Position numbers and translations under genes: made by a program | The notes under the pieces: generated by a model | What the model saw: only the letters and a program-made list of their open reading frames with translations | What the model was told of the DNA's origin: nothing | Databases searched by the model: none | Shown here: positions 1-6,474 of the stretch, piece after piece | How the letters are laid out: each line of letters opens with the position of its first letter | How positions within the stretch are numbered: position 1 is the stretch's first letter | NCBI GenBank assembly: GCA_038240335.1 | Contig: JBBSDV010000053.1 | Coordinates: 1-16,827, forward strand | DNA from: JBBSDV01 sp038240335 | GTDB taxonomy: Bacteria; Chloroflexota; Dehalococcoidia; DSTF01; JACRBR01 | Length of the DNA: 16,827 bases | Direction of reading: 5' to 3'

Positions 1-72
1 ACCCCCGGCAGGATTCGAACCTGCGACCGTCGGATTAGAAGTCCGGCGCTCTGTCCACTGAGCTACGGGGGC
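1..72 (-). tRNA. tRNA-Arg (anticodon UCU), 3' end cut by window edge
   Basis: The reverse complement folds as a standard cloverleaf. The acceptor 5' strand GCCCCCG (72-66) pairs with CGGGGGT at the window edge, with G-U at pair 1-72. The D-stem is GCTC/GAGC, and the T-arm is GCAGG-TTCGAAT-CCTGC. The anticodon loop CTTCTAA gives anticodon UCU, which reads AGA and AGG arginine codons. The lowest anticodon-stem pair is a C-A mismatch. The discriminator base and any CCA lie outside the window. Confidence 0.95.
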
Positions 73-529
73 TCGCGGCACCGCTCCACCGCCGCCACCC
101 ACACTATATTCGGTCGCCATCCGCACACCCGCGCCCGCATGAACCACCCCGCCGCGCTGGATCTGCCCCGACAGCCCGCCTCGGCGTGACGCACCATGTC
201 GCGACCCACATGCGCCGCCGCACGCCGCACCGCCTGCGACGTCCGCCCCACCGGCACACGCTCCGCTCACCCAAGCTGCGCGCGTACCCCTAGCTGCTTT
301 GTCACCCAGAGCGCCAGCGAAAGGTCTTGTCCGTGCGTCGGCGGCGATCCTTCGCATCACCGCCGACAACACGTCCGACTCCCGACGACACGATGCGCCC
401 ACGCACATGCTCGGCCCTGACGGTTGTTTCGCACCACGCCCGGGGCTGTTTTGAACTACCGCGGCACGAGTAACCTAGACCTGCGCACAAACGCGCGTGC
501 CGACTGAATGCCCATCGGAGGTTCCCGTT
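73..529. other. Intergenic stretch without a recognisable gene
   Basis: This very GC-rich stretch of about 457 bases lies between the tRNA-Arg and the flavoprotein gene. Short open frames exist on both strands, but they are rich in Arg, Ala, Pro, Cys and His, as expected of random GC-rich sequence, and none resembles a protein. A weak -35-like TTGAAC at 451-456 has no convincing partner. The only clear signal is the ribosome binding site at 517-521, described with the next gene. Confidence 0.6.
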
Positions 530-1663
530 TTGTCAGCATCAATCGTGGTCCTGGGGGCCGGTTTCGGCGGCCTTGAGCTCACAACCATCTTGTCCGACAC
601 CTTCGGCGAAGACATCAGCGTGACCCTCATCGACAGGTCGGAGCACTTCGTCTTCGGCTTTTCGAAACTCGACGTGATGTTCGGTCGCCAGACGGCGGAC
701 GCCGTGCGCCTGTCATACAACCACGTCGTCAAGCCGGGTGTGCGCTTTCGCCGCGAGACCATCGTCGCGATCGACCCCGTCACCCGCGTGGTCACGACGA
801 ATGGCGGCACCCACAGCGCGGACGTACTCGTCGTCGCGCTGGGTGCCGACTACGACCTCAACGCAACGCCGGGCTTGTCCGAAGGCGGCAACGAGTTCTA
901 CTCGGTCGCCGGCGCTGAGCGGCTGCGCGACGTGCTGCCTGGATTCTCACGTGGCCGTGCTGTCGTCGGCGTCACCTCGACGCCCTTCAAGTGTCCGCCG
1001 GCGCCAAGCGAAGCAGCCTTACTGCTGCACGACTACCTGGTCGGCCGCGGTGTGCGCGATGCGTGCGACATCCACCTGGTGATGCCGTTCGGCGTGCCGA
1101 TCCCGCCCTCGCCCGATGCATCACGCGCGTTGCTCGCCGCGTTCAAGGAGCGTGACATCACGTTTGTACCGCAGCGGCTCGTGCGCGCGATCGACCCGGC
1201 TCGCCGGGTGGCGCTCCTGGACGACGGCGGTGGGCTGGCGTTCGACCTGTTCCTGGGCGTGCCGAAGCACGTCGTGCCCGCCGTGGTCGAGGCGAGCGGC
1301 ATGACGCAGGACGGCTGGATTCCGGTCGATCCGGCGAACCTGAAGACGCGATTCCCGGGCGTCTACGCGATCGGTGATGTCAACAGCGTTGGCACCCCCA
1401 AGGCCGGCGTCTTCGCCGAGGGTGCGGCGCGCGTCGCTGCGGCGGCGATCACCGCCGAGCTGCGGGGATCGGAGCCGCCCGCAAAGTACACAGGCGAGGG
1501 CGCCTGCTACGTGGAATTCGGCGCGGACCAGGTCGGCCGCGTAGACGTCGACTTCCTGTCCGGACCTTCGCCGACGGGCTCGTTCATGAGTGCGTCAGCC
1601 GCGCTGGTAAAGGAGAAGGAAGAGTTTGGATCCACCCGCCGTCGCCGCTGGTTCAACCTGTAG
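530..1663 (+). CDS. FAD-dependent oxidoreductase, sulfide:quinone reductase / flavocytochrome c dehydrogenase-like
   Basis: The 377-residue protein is a two-dinucleotide-binding-domain flavoprotein. An N-terminal Rossmann motif VLGAGFGGLE (about 7-16) binds the FAD ADP moiety, and a second FAD motif YAIGDV lies at about 279-284. Two cysteines sit where this family carries its redox disulfide: KCPPAP (Cys155) and GACYVEF (Cys326). This recalls sulfide:quinone oxidoreductases and FccB-type dehydrogenases rather than plain NDH-2, so oxidation of sulfide or another sulfur compound, with electrons passed to quinone, is inferred. The start is chosen as TTG at 530, because GGAGG at 517-521 lies 8 nt upstream and the product then begins directly at the Rossmann strand. 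A GTG at 497 would add 11 residues without a good RBS. No C-terminal membrane segment is seen; the tail is basic (RRRRWF). The gene appears to stand alone. Confidence 0.85.
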   Translation: MSASIVVLGAGFGGLELTTILSDTFGEDISVTLIDRSEHFVFGFSKLDVMFGRQTADAVRLSYNHVVKPGVRFRRETIVAIDPVTRVVTTNGGTHSADVLVVALGADYDLNATPGLSEGGNEFYSVAGAERLRDVLPGFSRGRAVVGVTSTPFKCPPAPSEAALLLHDYLVGRGVRDACDIHLVMPFGVPIPPSPDASRALLAAFKERDITFVPQRLVRAIDPARRVALLDDGGGLAFDLFLGVPKHVVPAVVEASGMTQDGWIPVDPANLKTRFPGVYAIGDVNSVGTPKAGVFAEGAARVAAAAITAELRGSEPPAKYTGEGACYVEFGADQVGRVDVDFLSGPSPTGSFMSASAALVKEKEEFGSTRRRRWFNL

Positions 1664-1664
1664 C

Positions 1665-1844
1665 ATGCATCATGCGCACCGCTCCGGGCCTCACCAGCGG
1701 GTAGAGCTTCCGTGGTCCGACGACCAACTGACGTTCCTGACGAACGAGGGATACAGTCCACAGAGAAGCGACGATTGGTGGAGTTACTTCAAGAAGGCGC
1801 TGGATGGCCTCCTCGATCTCCGCGATATCAAGACAGGTTTCTGA
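1665..1844 (+). CDS. Possible small protein of unknown function (59 aa)
   Basis: This open frame begins two bases after the flavoprotein stop and ends two bases before the lipoprotein ATG. The second half of the product is balanced and protein-like, with the acidic and aromatic segment DDWWSYFKKALDGLLDLRD near the C-terminus, unlike the Arg/Ala-rich shadows common in this window. No Shine-Dalgarno sequence precedes the ATG, and I recognise no family. It could be a genuine small gene coupled to the lipoprotein, the tail of a degraded gene, or chance. The spacing argues mildly for coupling; the missing RBS argues against. Confidence 0.3.
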   Translation: MHHAHRSGPHQRVELPWSDDQLTFLTNEGYSPQRSDDWWSYFKKALDGLLDLRDIKTGF

Positions 1845-1846
1845 TT

Positions 1847-2674
1847 ATGCGCCCTTTTCTCGTCGCGTCCCTCGCTTGCGCGCTCTTTGCAAGCTGCACT
1901 TCTTCCTCCGGTTCGAGTCCGTTCCTCGATGACGCTCCTTTGAGTAGCTCGGCGATCACACCTCCGGAGTTCCCGGCGCTGTTGAGTGAAATGCGAAAAA
2001 CTGATTTCTCCGTCCTGTTTGAAGCAAGACTCCAGGGCTCCAATGGACAAATGCTGTGGCGGAAGAAAGGAGCGATCGAACGTTTCGATCTCTTCGTGAA
2101 GCTTCCGCACGGGGACGCGACCGGTGGCGATTCGATCGCATTCCGCCGCGATGAAGACGCGGGCGAATGCAGATGGTTCTTCGGAAAGGGCACGGAGACC
2201 GAACTCAGATGCTCGGCCGGAGGTGGCCTGATTGTCCACGTCGAATCATTATTTGTCACAGCGCTCACCGACTTGCAGACGGACATGCGGTACCTCGGCT
2301 CCCGCGAAATCGTTGGCCAGACGGCATTCTGCTACGCGGGGGCTTTTGCGTCGGCGCGTGCCCACGAAGCAGCGAACATATGCCTCACAGATCATGGGCT
2401 TCCGTTGTCCATCGATAGCGGCAGGTACTTGGACGGACCGGCGTCCATCCGTGCCGTCGCGATTCAGCCCGTCACGGATGAAGATCTGGCGACCCTGCCG
2501 TGGGACGTTGCGACTAGAGGCGTGCCGCCGCAGCACGTGTGCGCCTCTGAATTGCGCTTGCCACCGATGCCTAGCGTAGTTCAGTACTTGGCGAATCTGA
2601 GTCCGGAAGATCGGCAGTGCACACTGCCAACGCCAGTGCCGGGAACTCCTGTTTCCCCGCCTCATTCTGGCTGA
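1847..2674 (+). CDS. Predicted lipoprotein of unknown function
   Basis: The 275-residue product starts with a short basic-hydrophobic signal peptide ending in LFASC, so Cys17 is the likely lipidated residue. A Ser/Gly-rich linker (about 18-25) follows. It would be exported and anchored on the outer face of the membrane. The body has no domain I can name. The segment at about 40-75, with EMRKTDFSVLFEARL and WRKKG, loosely recalls LolA/LppX-like lipid-binding folds, but this is weak. Several later Cys residues could form disulfides outside the cell. The C-terminus is Pro/Thr-rich (PTPVPGTPVSPP). ATG at 1847 is preferred over the longer frame from 1712, because the latter would bury the signal peptide inside the protein. 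Codon use is less GC-biased than in most neighbours, which may reflect recent acquisition or low expression. Confidence 0.7.
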   Translation: MRPFLVASLACALFASCTSSSGSSPFLDDAPLSSSAITPPEFPALLSEMRKTDFSVLFEARLQGSNGQMLWRKKGAIERFDLFVKLPHGDATGGDSIAFRRDEDAGECRWFFGKGTETELRCSAGGGLIVHVESLFVTALTDLQTDMRYLGSREIVGQTAFCYAGAFASARAHEAANICLTDHGLPLSIDSGRYLDGPASIRAVAIQPVTDEDLATLPWDVATRGVPPQHVCASELRLPPMPSVVQYLANLSPEDRQCTLPTPVPGTPVSPPHSG

Positions 2675-3109
2675 CACATGACGCTGAACGCGGAGGACGA
2701 TTTCGGCGACGTATAGGCACGCGCACGGTGCAGCCGGACGCCCAGCGGCTGAAGTCCCTTGACGATGAAATCGTCGCCTGAAGGAGCTGGTCGCGAACTA
2801 GCCCCCGACCGCCGCAACCCTCGCGCCCGCACTCATCCCCCCCATGACTGGCACCGCTTAAACTTCGACCATCCCTCTGGCATGATCTGTCGCGGACCAC
2901 TCGAGCGCCCCGCCGGGATGGCGAACACCGAGTCCCCCGCGACGGCAAAAGTGCTGAACGATTACATAACGCACGCGAACCATCGGGTGCGCCGCCCAGG
3001 GCAAAAGTGCCAAACGATTACATAACGAACACCAACACGGAGTCCGGCGCCGAGGATTAACTGTACAAACGAGTACATAACGAACACGACGATTGAATCA
3101 AAAACGCTC
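2675..3109. other. Intergenic stretch between convergent lipoprotein and arlI, with repeats
   Basis: No convincing gene lies in these 435 bases between the ends of two convergent genes. A short perfect hairpin GACGAT-GAA-ATCGTC occurs at 2761-2775 but lacks a T-run, so it is not a clear terminator. The right half, which is richer in A and T than the surroundings, contains three spaced direct repeats (listed separately). I see no ArlJ coding sequence here on either strand. Confidence 0.6.
2944..3087 (+). repeat. Three spaced direct repeats, core AACGATTACATAACG
   Basis: The 15-base core AACGATTACATAACG occurs at 2957-2971 and 3013-3027, and with one change (AACGAGTACATAACG) at 3068-3082. The starts are 56 and 55 bases apart. 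Copies 1 and 2 are each preceded by GGCAAAAGTGC (2944-2954, 3000-3010). Copies 2 and 3 continue with AACAC after the core. Copy 3 contains the inverted repeat TGTAC-N6-GTACA (3062-3077). The spacers share no sequence, and there are too few copies for a CRISPR array. Spaced cores of this kind suggest multiple binding sites for a DNA-binding protein (regulator, recombinase or partition protein), but the protein is unknown. Confidence 0.8.
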
Positions 3110-4903
3110 CTAGAACAGCCCTTGCTTCTGCGCCTTCGACAGCAGCTTGAACAGCTCGTAGAAGTTGCTGACGCCGCTCTCGGAGAGCTTCTGCAGCAGC
3201 GCACCGCGACGGTCGATCTCTTTGTAAATCTGCCGCCGGTTCTTGTCCGCCAAGCCGCGGCGGGGAGCGATTCGCTGCTCCAGCAGGTAGCTGTTATTGA
3301 GGCCGACGAACTCGAAGACGTCCCGCACCGGATCCCACCGGAACACCTCGACGAACGAAAACGAGCTCGATTCCGGGTCGTACGAGACGATCTCCGAGAT
3401 GCTCAGGATGCGCCGGCCCGTCTTGCCGGTCGGCAGCCGCACGGCGCTGCAGATGACGACGGAGTTGAGGTTCTCGACATACGTTCGGGGCACGCTGATC
3501 GGTGCGCCGGTGACGCGCTGGATCAGCTTCTCGACCGTCGCGGCGTGGAAGGTGGCGCAGACAGCATGTCCCGTCATCATCGCCTGGAACGCGATGTTGC
3601 CCTCCTCGCCGCGGATCTCTCCGATGATGATCTCGTTCGGCCGTTGCCGCAGCGCCGCTTTCAGGAGGCCGAACATATCGACCGCGCCGCCGCCCTGGCT
3701 CATCTGCCCGCGCACGACCTCGCGCACCCAGTTCGGGTGCGGCACCTGCACTTCCGGCGTGTCCTCGATGCTCACGATCTTCGCGTCCGGCGCAATAAAC
3801 GTCATCAATGCGTTCATCAGCGTCGTCTTGCCCGACGCCGTCTCGCCGGACACGAAGAAGTTCATCCCTTCCTCGACAATCAGCGACATATATCCCGCCA
3901 TCTGCCACGTCATCATCCCCGAATTGCAGATGTCGACGATGCTCAGCGGAATGCCCATGAACTTTCTGATCGTGAAGTTCGAGCCGTTCTTCGACACGTC
4001 GCCGCCGTACACGATGTTGATACGCGAGCCGTCCGGCAGCGTCGCGTCGACGATCGGGCTGCGAAACGTCACCGGCTTCTTCATCTTCTCTGCCAGCTTC
4101 AGCACGAAGTCATCGAGCTCTTCGTGCGTGTCGAAGTTGATGCTGCTCTTGAGGCCGGCGAAGATCTTGTGCTCGATATACACCGGCCCCAGACCGCTGC
4201 AACTGATGTCCTCGATCCATGGGTCGGAGATCAGCGGCTCGAGCGGCCCCATCCCCACCTTGTCGCGCACCACCATGTACCGCAGGCTCTCGAGATCCGC
4301 CGTCGTGCACTTGATCTTGCCGTGGAGGCTCGTGCCGCCGCCACCGCCCCCGCCGAATGGCAGCCTGAGGAAGCCCGCTTCCCCCCGCTTCGGCAGCTTG
4401 TCCTTCGATTTCGCCGCCTTCTCCGCCGGCGCCCGGCCGCCGCCGTCGGTCACATCGCAGGAGTCGCCGATCGCCTTCAGCAGCACTTCGGTCTTCTCCT
4501 CCGGCGACAACGCGTCGGCGAGGATCTCGACGAAGTCGAGCAGCTTGAACTCCATATCCTCGATCATCTCGCCCATCTGGTCCGTCCCCGGCTCGATGGC
4601 GATGTAGTAGTTCCGCGCCTCGTTGTGGTCCGGGAAGATGTGGATAAAGGTGTTGCCCTTCACCGGGTAGATCAAGTTCGGATCCTTGATGTCGCTCATC
4701 TTGCGCGACGCTTCGGGGTAGTAATCCGGTACGCCGAATTCGGCGAGTGGCACCTTGTGCAGGTACGCCATCAGATGCGGCGCCGTCTCGGCGACTTCTC
4801 GCAGCGCCGGCGACAGCAGGTTGTGGATCGGGCACTGTGCGCCGCCTCCGCCCTTGTGGACGTCGACGCTGTCCGGCACATCAAATGGCAAGCGTTGCGG
4901 CAT
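3110..4903 (-). CDS. arlI: Archaellum-type motor/assembly ATPase ArlI (FlaI) homologue
   Basis: The 597-residue protein is a secretion-ATPase-superfamily member whose sequence points to the archaellum branch rather than to GspE, PilB or TadA. Walker A is GETASGKT (353-360), the Asp box is IEDTPE (379-384), Walker B is IIIGEIRGEE (425-434) and the His box is TGHAVCATFHA (444-454). The archaeal-like C-terminus has FVEVFRWDP (about 517-525), NNSYLLEQ (536-543), DRRGALLQKL and a final GLF. In archaea the hexamer drives both filament assembly and rotation beneath the membrane protein ArlJ. The N-terminal domain (about 1-150) is followed by a Lys/Glu- and Gly-rich linker with seven consecutive Gly (184-190). 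The protein seems somewhat longer than most archaeal forms. ATG lies 6 nt after the arlH stop with no clear RBS of its own, so coupled translation is likely. No arlJ follows. Confidence 0.9.
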   Translation of the reverse strand: MPQRLPFDVPDSVDVHKGGGGAQCPIHNLLSPALREVAETAPHLMAYLHKVPLAEFGVPDYYPEASRKMSDIKDPNLIYPVKGNTFIHIFPDHNEARNYYIAIEPGTDQMGEMIEDMEFKLLDFVEILADALSPEEKTEVLLKAIGDSCDVTDGGGRAPAEKAAKSKDKLPKRGEAGFLRLPFGGGGGGGTSLHGKIKCTTADLESLRYMVVRDKVGMGPLEPLISDPWIEDISCSGLGPVYIEHKIFAGLKSSINFDTHEELDDFVLKLAEKMKKPVTFRSPIVDATLPDGSRINIVYGGDVSKNGSNFTIRKFMGIPLSIVDICNSGMMTWQMAGYMSLIVEEGMNFFVSGETASGKTTLMNALMTFIAPDAKIVSIEDTPEVQVPHPNWVREVVRGQMSQGGGAVDMFGLLKAALRQRPNEIIIGEIRGEEGNIAFQAMMTGHAVCATFHAATVEKLIQRVTGAPISVPRTYVENLNSVVICSAVRLPTGKTGRRILSISEIVSYDPESSSFSFVEVFRWDPVRDVFEFVGLNNSYLLEQRIAPRRGLADKNRRQIYKEIDRRGALLQKLSESGVSNFYELFKLLSKAQKQGLF

Positions 4904-4909
4904 CGGTGC

Positions 4910-5635
4910 TTACGCTTTTGCTTTCGAGATCGGGATGATCTTCATGCCGAGCCCCGGGTCGACGTCGAAGGTGATGATGTTGCCCGTCGTCTTCTGCGCC
5001 CCGCGCACCTTCGCCACTTCCAGAACCTTCACGAGCTGGTCGCCCATCTCCTCGACCCGCAGCACGAGATGGGCGTCGCACAACGAACGCATCCGCGAGA
5101 ACATCTGGTCGTCGAACGCCGCGCTGTGAATCGTCAGGAACACCGTCATCCCTTCGTCGCAAAACGTCTTCACGGACGTCAGGAACGCCAGCGTCGCCTG
5201 GTCGCCGACCTGCGATACGAACGACGTCAGCGAGTCGATGAAGACGATGTCGAAGCGGCCGTTCAAGCGATGAAAGTGCGCGATCATCTTGTCGAAGACC
5301 GTGAGCGCGGCCTCCGTCGTCATCGCCGCCGGCACCGGATAGATATTCAGCGCGCCGAGCAGGAAGAAGTCGCTCACGTCGAGGCTCAGGCTCTCCATCT
5401 GCCGCAGCAGGCTGCGCGAGGTGTTCTCCGTCGTGTAGAACGCCACCTTCGTGCCGCTGTTGAGCGCGCCGTGCGTCAGCTGCTGCGAGACGACGCTCTT
5501 GCCCGCGTTCGACGATCCCTCGATCAGGATCAGCGAGCCCATCGGGATGCCGCCGCCCATCTTCTTGTCGATCTCGCTCTGGCCCGTCGACACGACCCGC
5601 TTGTGCGTATCGACTACCGCATCCGCCATCGCCAC
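4910..5635 (-). CDS. arlH: Archaellum-type ATP-binding protein ArlH (FlaH) homologue, KaiC/RecA-like
   Basis: The 241-residue product is a single RecA/KaiC-like domain with Walker A GSSNAGKS (40-47) and Walker B DIVFIDS (129-135). The opening STGQSEIDKKMGGGIPMGSLILIEG is typical of FlaH/KaiC-type proteins. In archaea ArlH binds ATP, forms a ring and docks to ArlI as the central cytoplasmic part of the rotary motor. Its place just upstream of ArlI is the conserved archaeal order H-I, which supports both assignments. GTG at 5635 is chosen because GGGAG lies 6 nt upstream; an in-frame ATG two codons later is an alternative. No other archaellum gene (arlB, C/D/E, F, G, J) is adjacent: the next upstream feature is a tRNA-Ser. 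A stand-alone KaiC-like regulator is the alternative, made unlikely by the ArlI partner. Confidence 0.88.
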   Translation of the reverse strand: MAMADAVVDTHKRVVSTGQSEIDKKMGGGIPMGSLILIEGSSNAGKSVVSQQLTHGALNSGTKVAFYTTENTSRSLLRQMESLSLDVSDFFLLGALNIYPVPAAMTTEAALTVFDKMIAHFHRLNGRFDIVFIDSLTSFVSQVGDQATLAFLTSVKTFCDEGMTVFLTIHSAAFDDQMFSRMRSLCDAHLVLRVEEMGDQLVKVLEVAKVRGAQKTTGNIITFDVDPGLGMKIIPISKAKA

Positions 5636-5723
5636 GATGTGCTCCCGTTCCGGCTAGCCGCGCCTGCGTCGCGCGCTTGCGACATCCCTGCCTCGCGCAC
5701 CGTAGCTGAAATGCGCGCACAGA

Positions 5724-5747
5724 GGGCTCCCATAACTGGGCTCCCAT
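5724..5747. repeat. Short tandem direct repeat upstream of arlH
   Basis: GGGCTCCCAT occurs twice at 5724-5733 and 5738-5747, a 14-base period. It lies about 90-110 bases upstream of the arlH start in the 245-base leader region between tRNA-Ser and arlH. On the arlH-sense strand it reads ATGGGAGCCC twice. It could be a pair of regulator sites or chance in GC-rich DNA. I could not identify a convincing promoter in this leader. Confidence 0.4.
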
Positions 5748-5880
5748 CTCTATGTCGGCATCGCCACAGGCGAATGTAGGTGCGAACACCCGTAGCAGCG
5801 TGATCCGTGCCCCGAGTAGGGAATTCGTCCGTCGTATGTAAGGGATCGCGTCGTCGAGACCCGCCCGCGTACGGGGAGCA

Positions 5881-5971
5881 TGGCGGAGGGGGCGGGATTC
5901 GAACCCGCGGTGGGTGTTGAGCCCACAACCGTTTTCAAGACGGTCTCCTTAAACCACTCGGACACCCCTCC
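5881..5971 (-). tRNA. tRNA-Ser (anticodon UGA), CCA encoded
   Basis: The reverse complement begins with GGAGGGG (5971-5965), pairing with CCCCTCC at the 3' end. The anticodon stem ACCGT/ACGGT encloses CTTGAAA, giving anticodon UGA. A long variable arm (TGTGGGCTCAACACCCACC) marks a class II serine tRNA. The T-arm is GCGGG-TTCGAAT-CCCGC. Discriminator G and a genomically encoded CCA (5883-5881) follow. It lies 245 bases upstream of arlH on the same strand. Confidence 0.97.
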
Positions 5972-6033
5972 TCGTGATGGAGATGATATCGCGCGTCGTT
6001 CCTGCCGGCGTTTTTGATCGAAAGCTCTTTAGG

Positions 6034-6159
6034 TTGTCATCCGGAGCGAAACAGAGGATCTTCTTCGGCCGAACCGAATGCTCGTCCGAATCGGTGCACA
6101 CACGAACGGCGCATCGTCGGCGTGTCACATTAGGACCCTTCGCAGGCTCAGGGTGACAA
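6034..6159. repeat. REP-like element with inverted arms
   Basis: The left arm TTGTCATCCGGAGCG (6034-6048), followed by an AGAGGATCTTCTTCGG segment, is mirrored by a right arm CTTCGCAGGCTCAGGGTGACAA (6138-6159). The terminal parts TTGTCAtCC/CtgAG and CTCAGGGTGACAA are imperfect inverted repeats about 90 bases apart. The sequence strongly recalls the TGTCATCCTGAGCG...GAAGGATCT repeat family dispersed between genes in many bacterial genomes. This matches memory only; no search was done. It has no coding capacity. Confidence 0.6.
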
Positions 6160-6249
6160 ACGTTGGCGCAACCCCGAGCGCGGTCCGCAAGACGCCGGAC
6201 CGTTTCCATCGCGAGGGTAGAAGTGGAAGGTCAAACTGAAGCGGGAAGT

Positions 6250-6278
6250 GGACGGCGGACGGCGGACGCGGACGGTGG
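6250..6278. repeat. Short GC-rich tandem repeat (GGACGGC)n
   Basis: Four imperfect units GGACGGC, GGACGGC, GGACGC, GGACGGT run in tandem in the intergenic region upstream of the DUF1786 gene. This is a simple-sequence tract; copy number may vary between strains. No function can be read from it. Confidence 0.55.
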
Positions 6279-6315
6279 AGCAGCCGACCACCTAGGGCTC
6301 GCACGCATCCCTGTG

Positions 6316-6352
6316 GTTGTCATCCTGAGCTCCAGCGAAGGATCTTGCTCGG
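6316..6352 (+). repeat. Solo left arm of the REP-like repeat
   Basis: GTTGTCATCCTGAGC at 6316-6330, followed by CAGCGAAGGATCTTGCTCGG, closely matches the left arm of the element at 6034. This copy is nearer to the widespread form (CCTGAGC and GAAGGATCTT intact). I see no clear right arm after it, so it is probably a truncated or single-arm copy. Confidence 0.6.
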
Positions 6353-6474
6353 CTAACACGACTGCCCGTTCGATAGACCAACGCTGCGCGCACCGCCGCA
6401 ACGTAATCCAGAAGCGAAGGGAAGGACCCTGCCCTTGCGCCACCGTACCAACAACGCCGCGATACACTTGCCCC

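Larger units (their letters stand above)
5972..6474. other. Intergenic stretch between tRNA-Ser and the DUF1786 gene, repeat-bearing
   Basis: About 500 bases without a convincing gene. The region holds REP-like elements near 6034-6159 and 6316-6352 and a short GC-rich tandem repeat at 6250-6278. The open frame continuing upstream of the DUF1786 ATG (from 6163) crosses these repeats and has low-complexity, non-protein-like sequence, so it is not counted as coding. A weak -10-like TACACT at 6463-6468 lies only 6 bases before the DUF1786 ATG, which could mean a leaderless transcript, but no -35 supports it. Confidence 0.6.

Noticed and set aside
196..490. Short frames on both strands between tRNA-Arg and the flavoprotein
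   Set aside because: They have Arg/Cys/His-rich low-information composition, no RBS and mutual overlap on opposite strands.
3000..3013. Sigma54-like promoter on the minus strand (TTGGCACTTTTGCC)
   Set aside because: The GG-to-GC distance is 9 bases rather than the required 12, and the element points away from any gene start.
2944..3087. The three repeats as a CRISPR array
   Set aside because: There are only three copies with a 15-base core, imperfect flanks and no cas genes; copy 3 lacks the shared left arm.
2675..3109. Search for an arlJ remnant downstream of arlI
   Set aside because: No frame on either strand gives a run of hydrophobic membrane segments as ArlJ would require.
3122..5779. 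An 885-codon open frame on the plus strand, plus a 436-codon one at 3297-4607
   Set aside because: Both are antisense to arlI and arlH, whose products carry clear family motifs. The plus-strand products are rich in Arg, His, Leu, Val and Asp or in Ser and Pro, with no recognisable domain: mirror effects of GC-rich codon bias.
6163..6474. N-terminal extension of the DUF1786 frame
   Set aside because: The extension runs through REP-like and tandem repeats and is not protein-like; the family sequence begins at the ATG at 6475.
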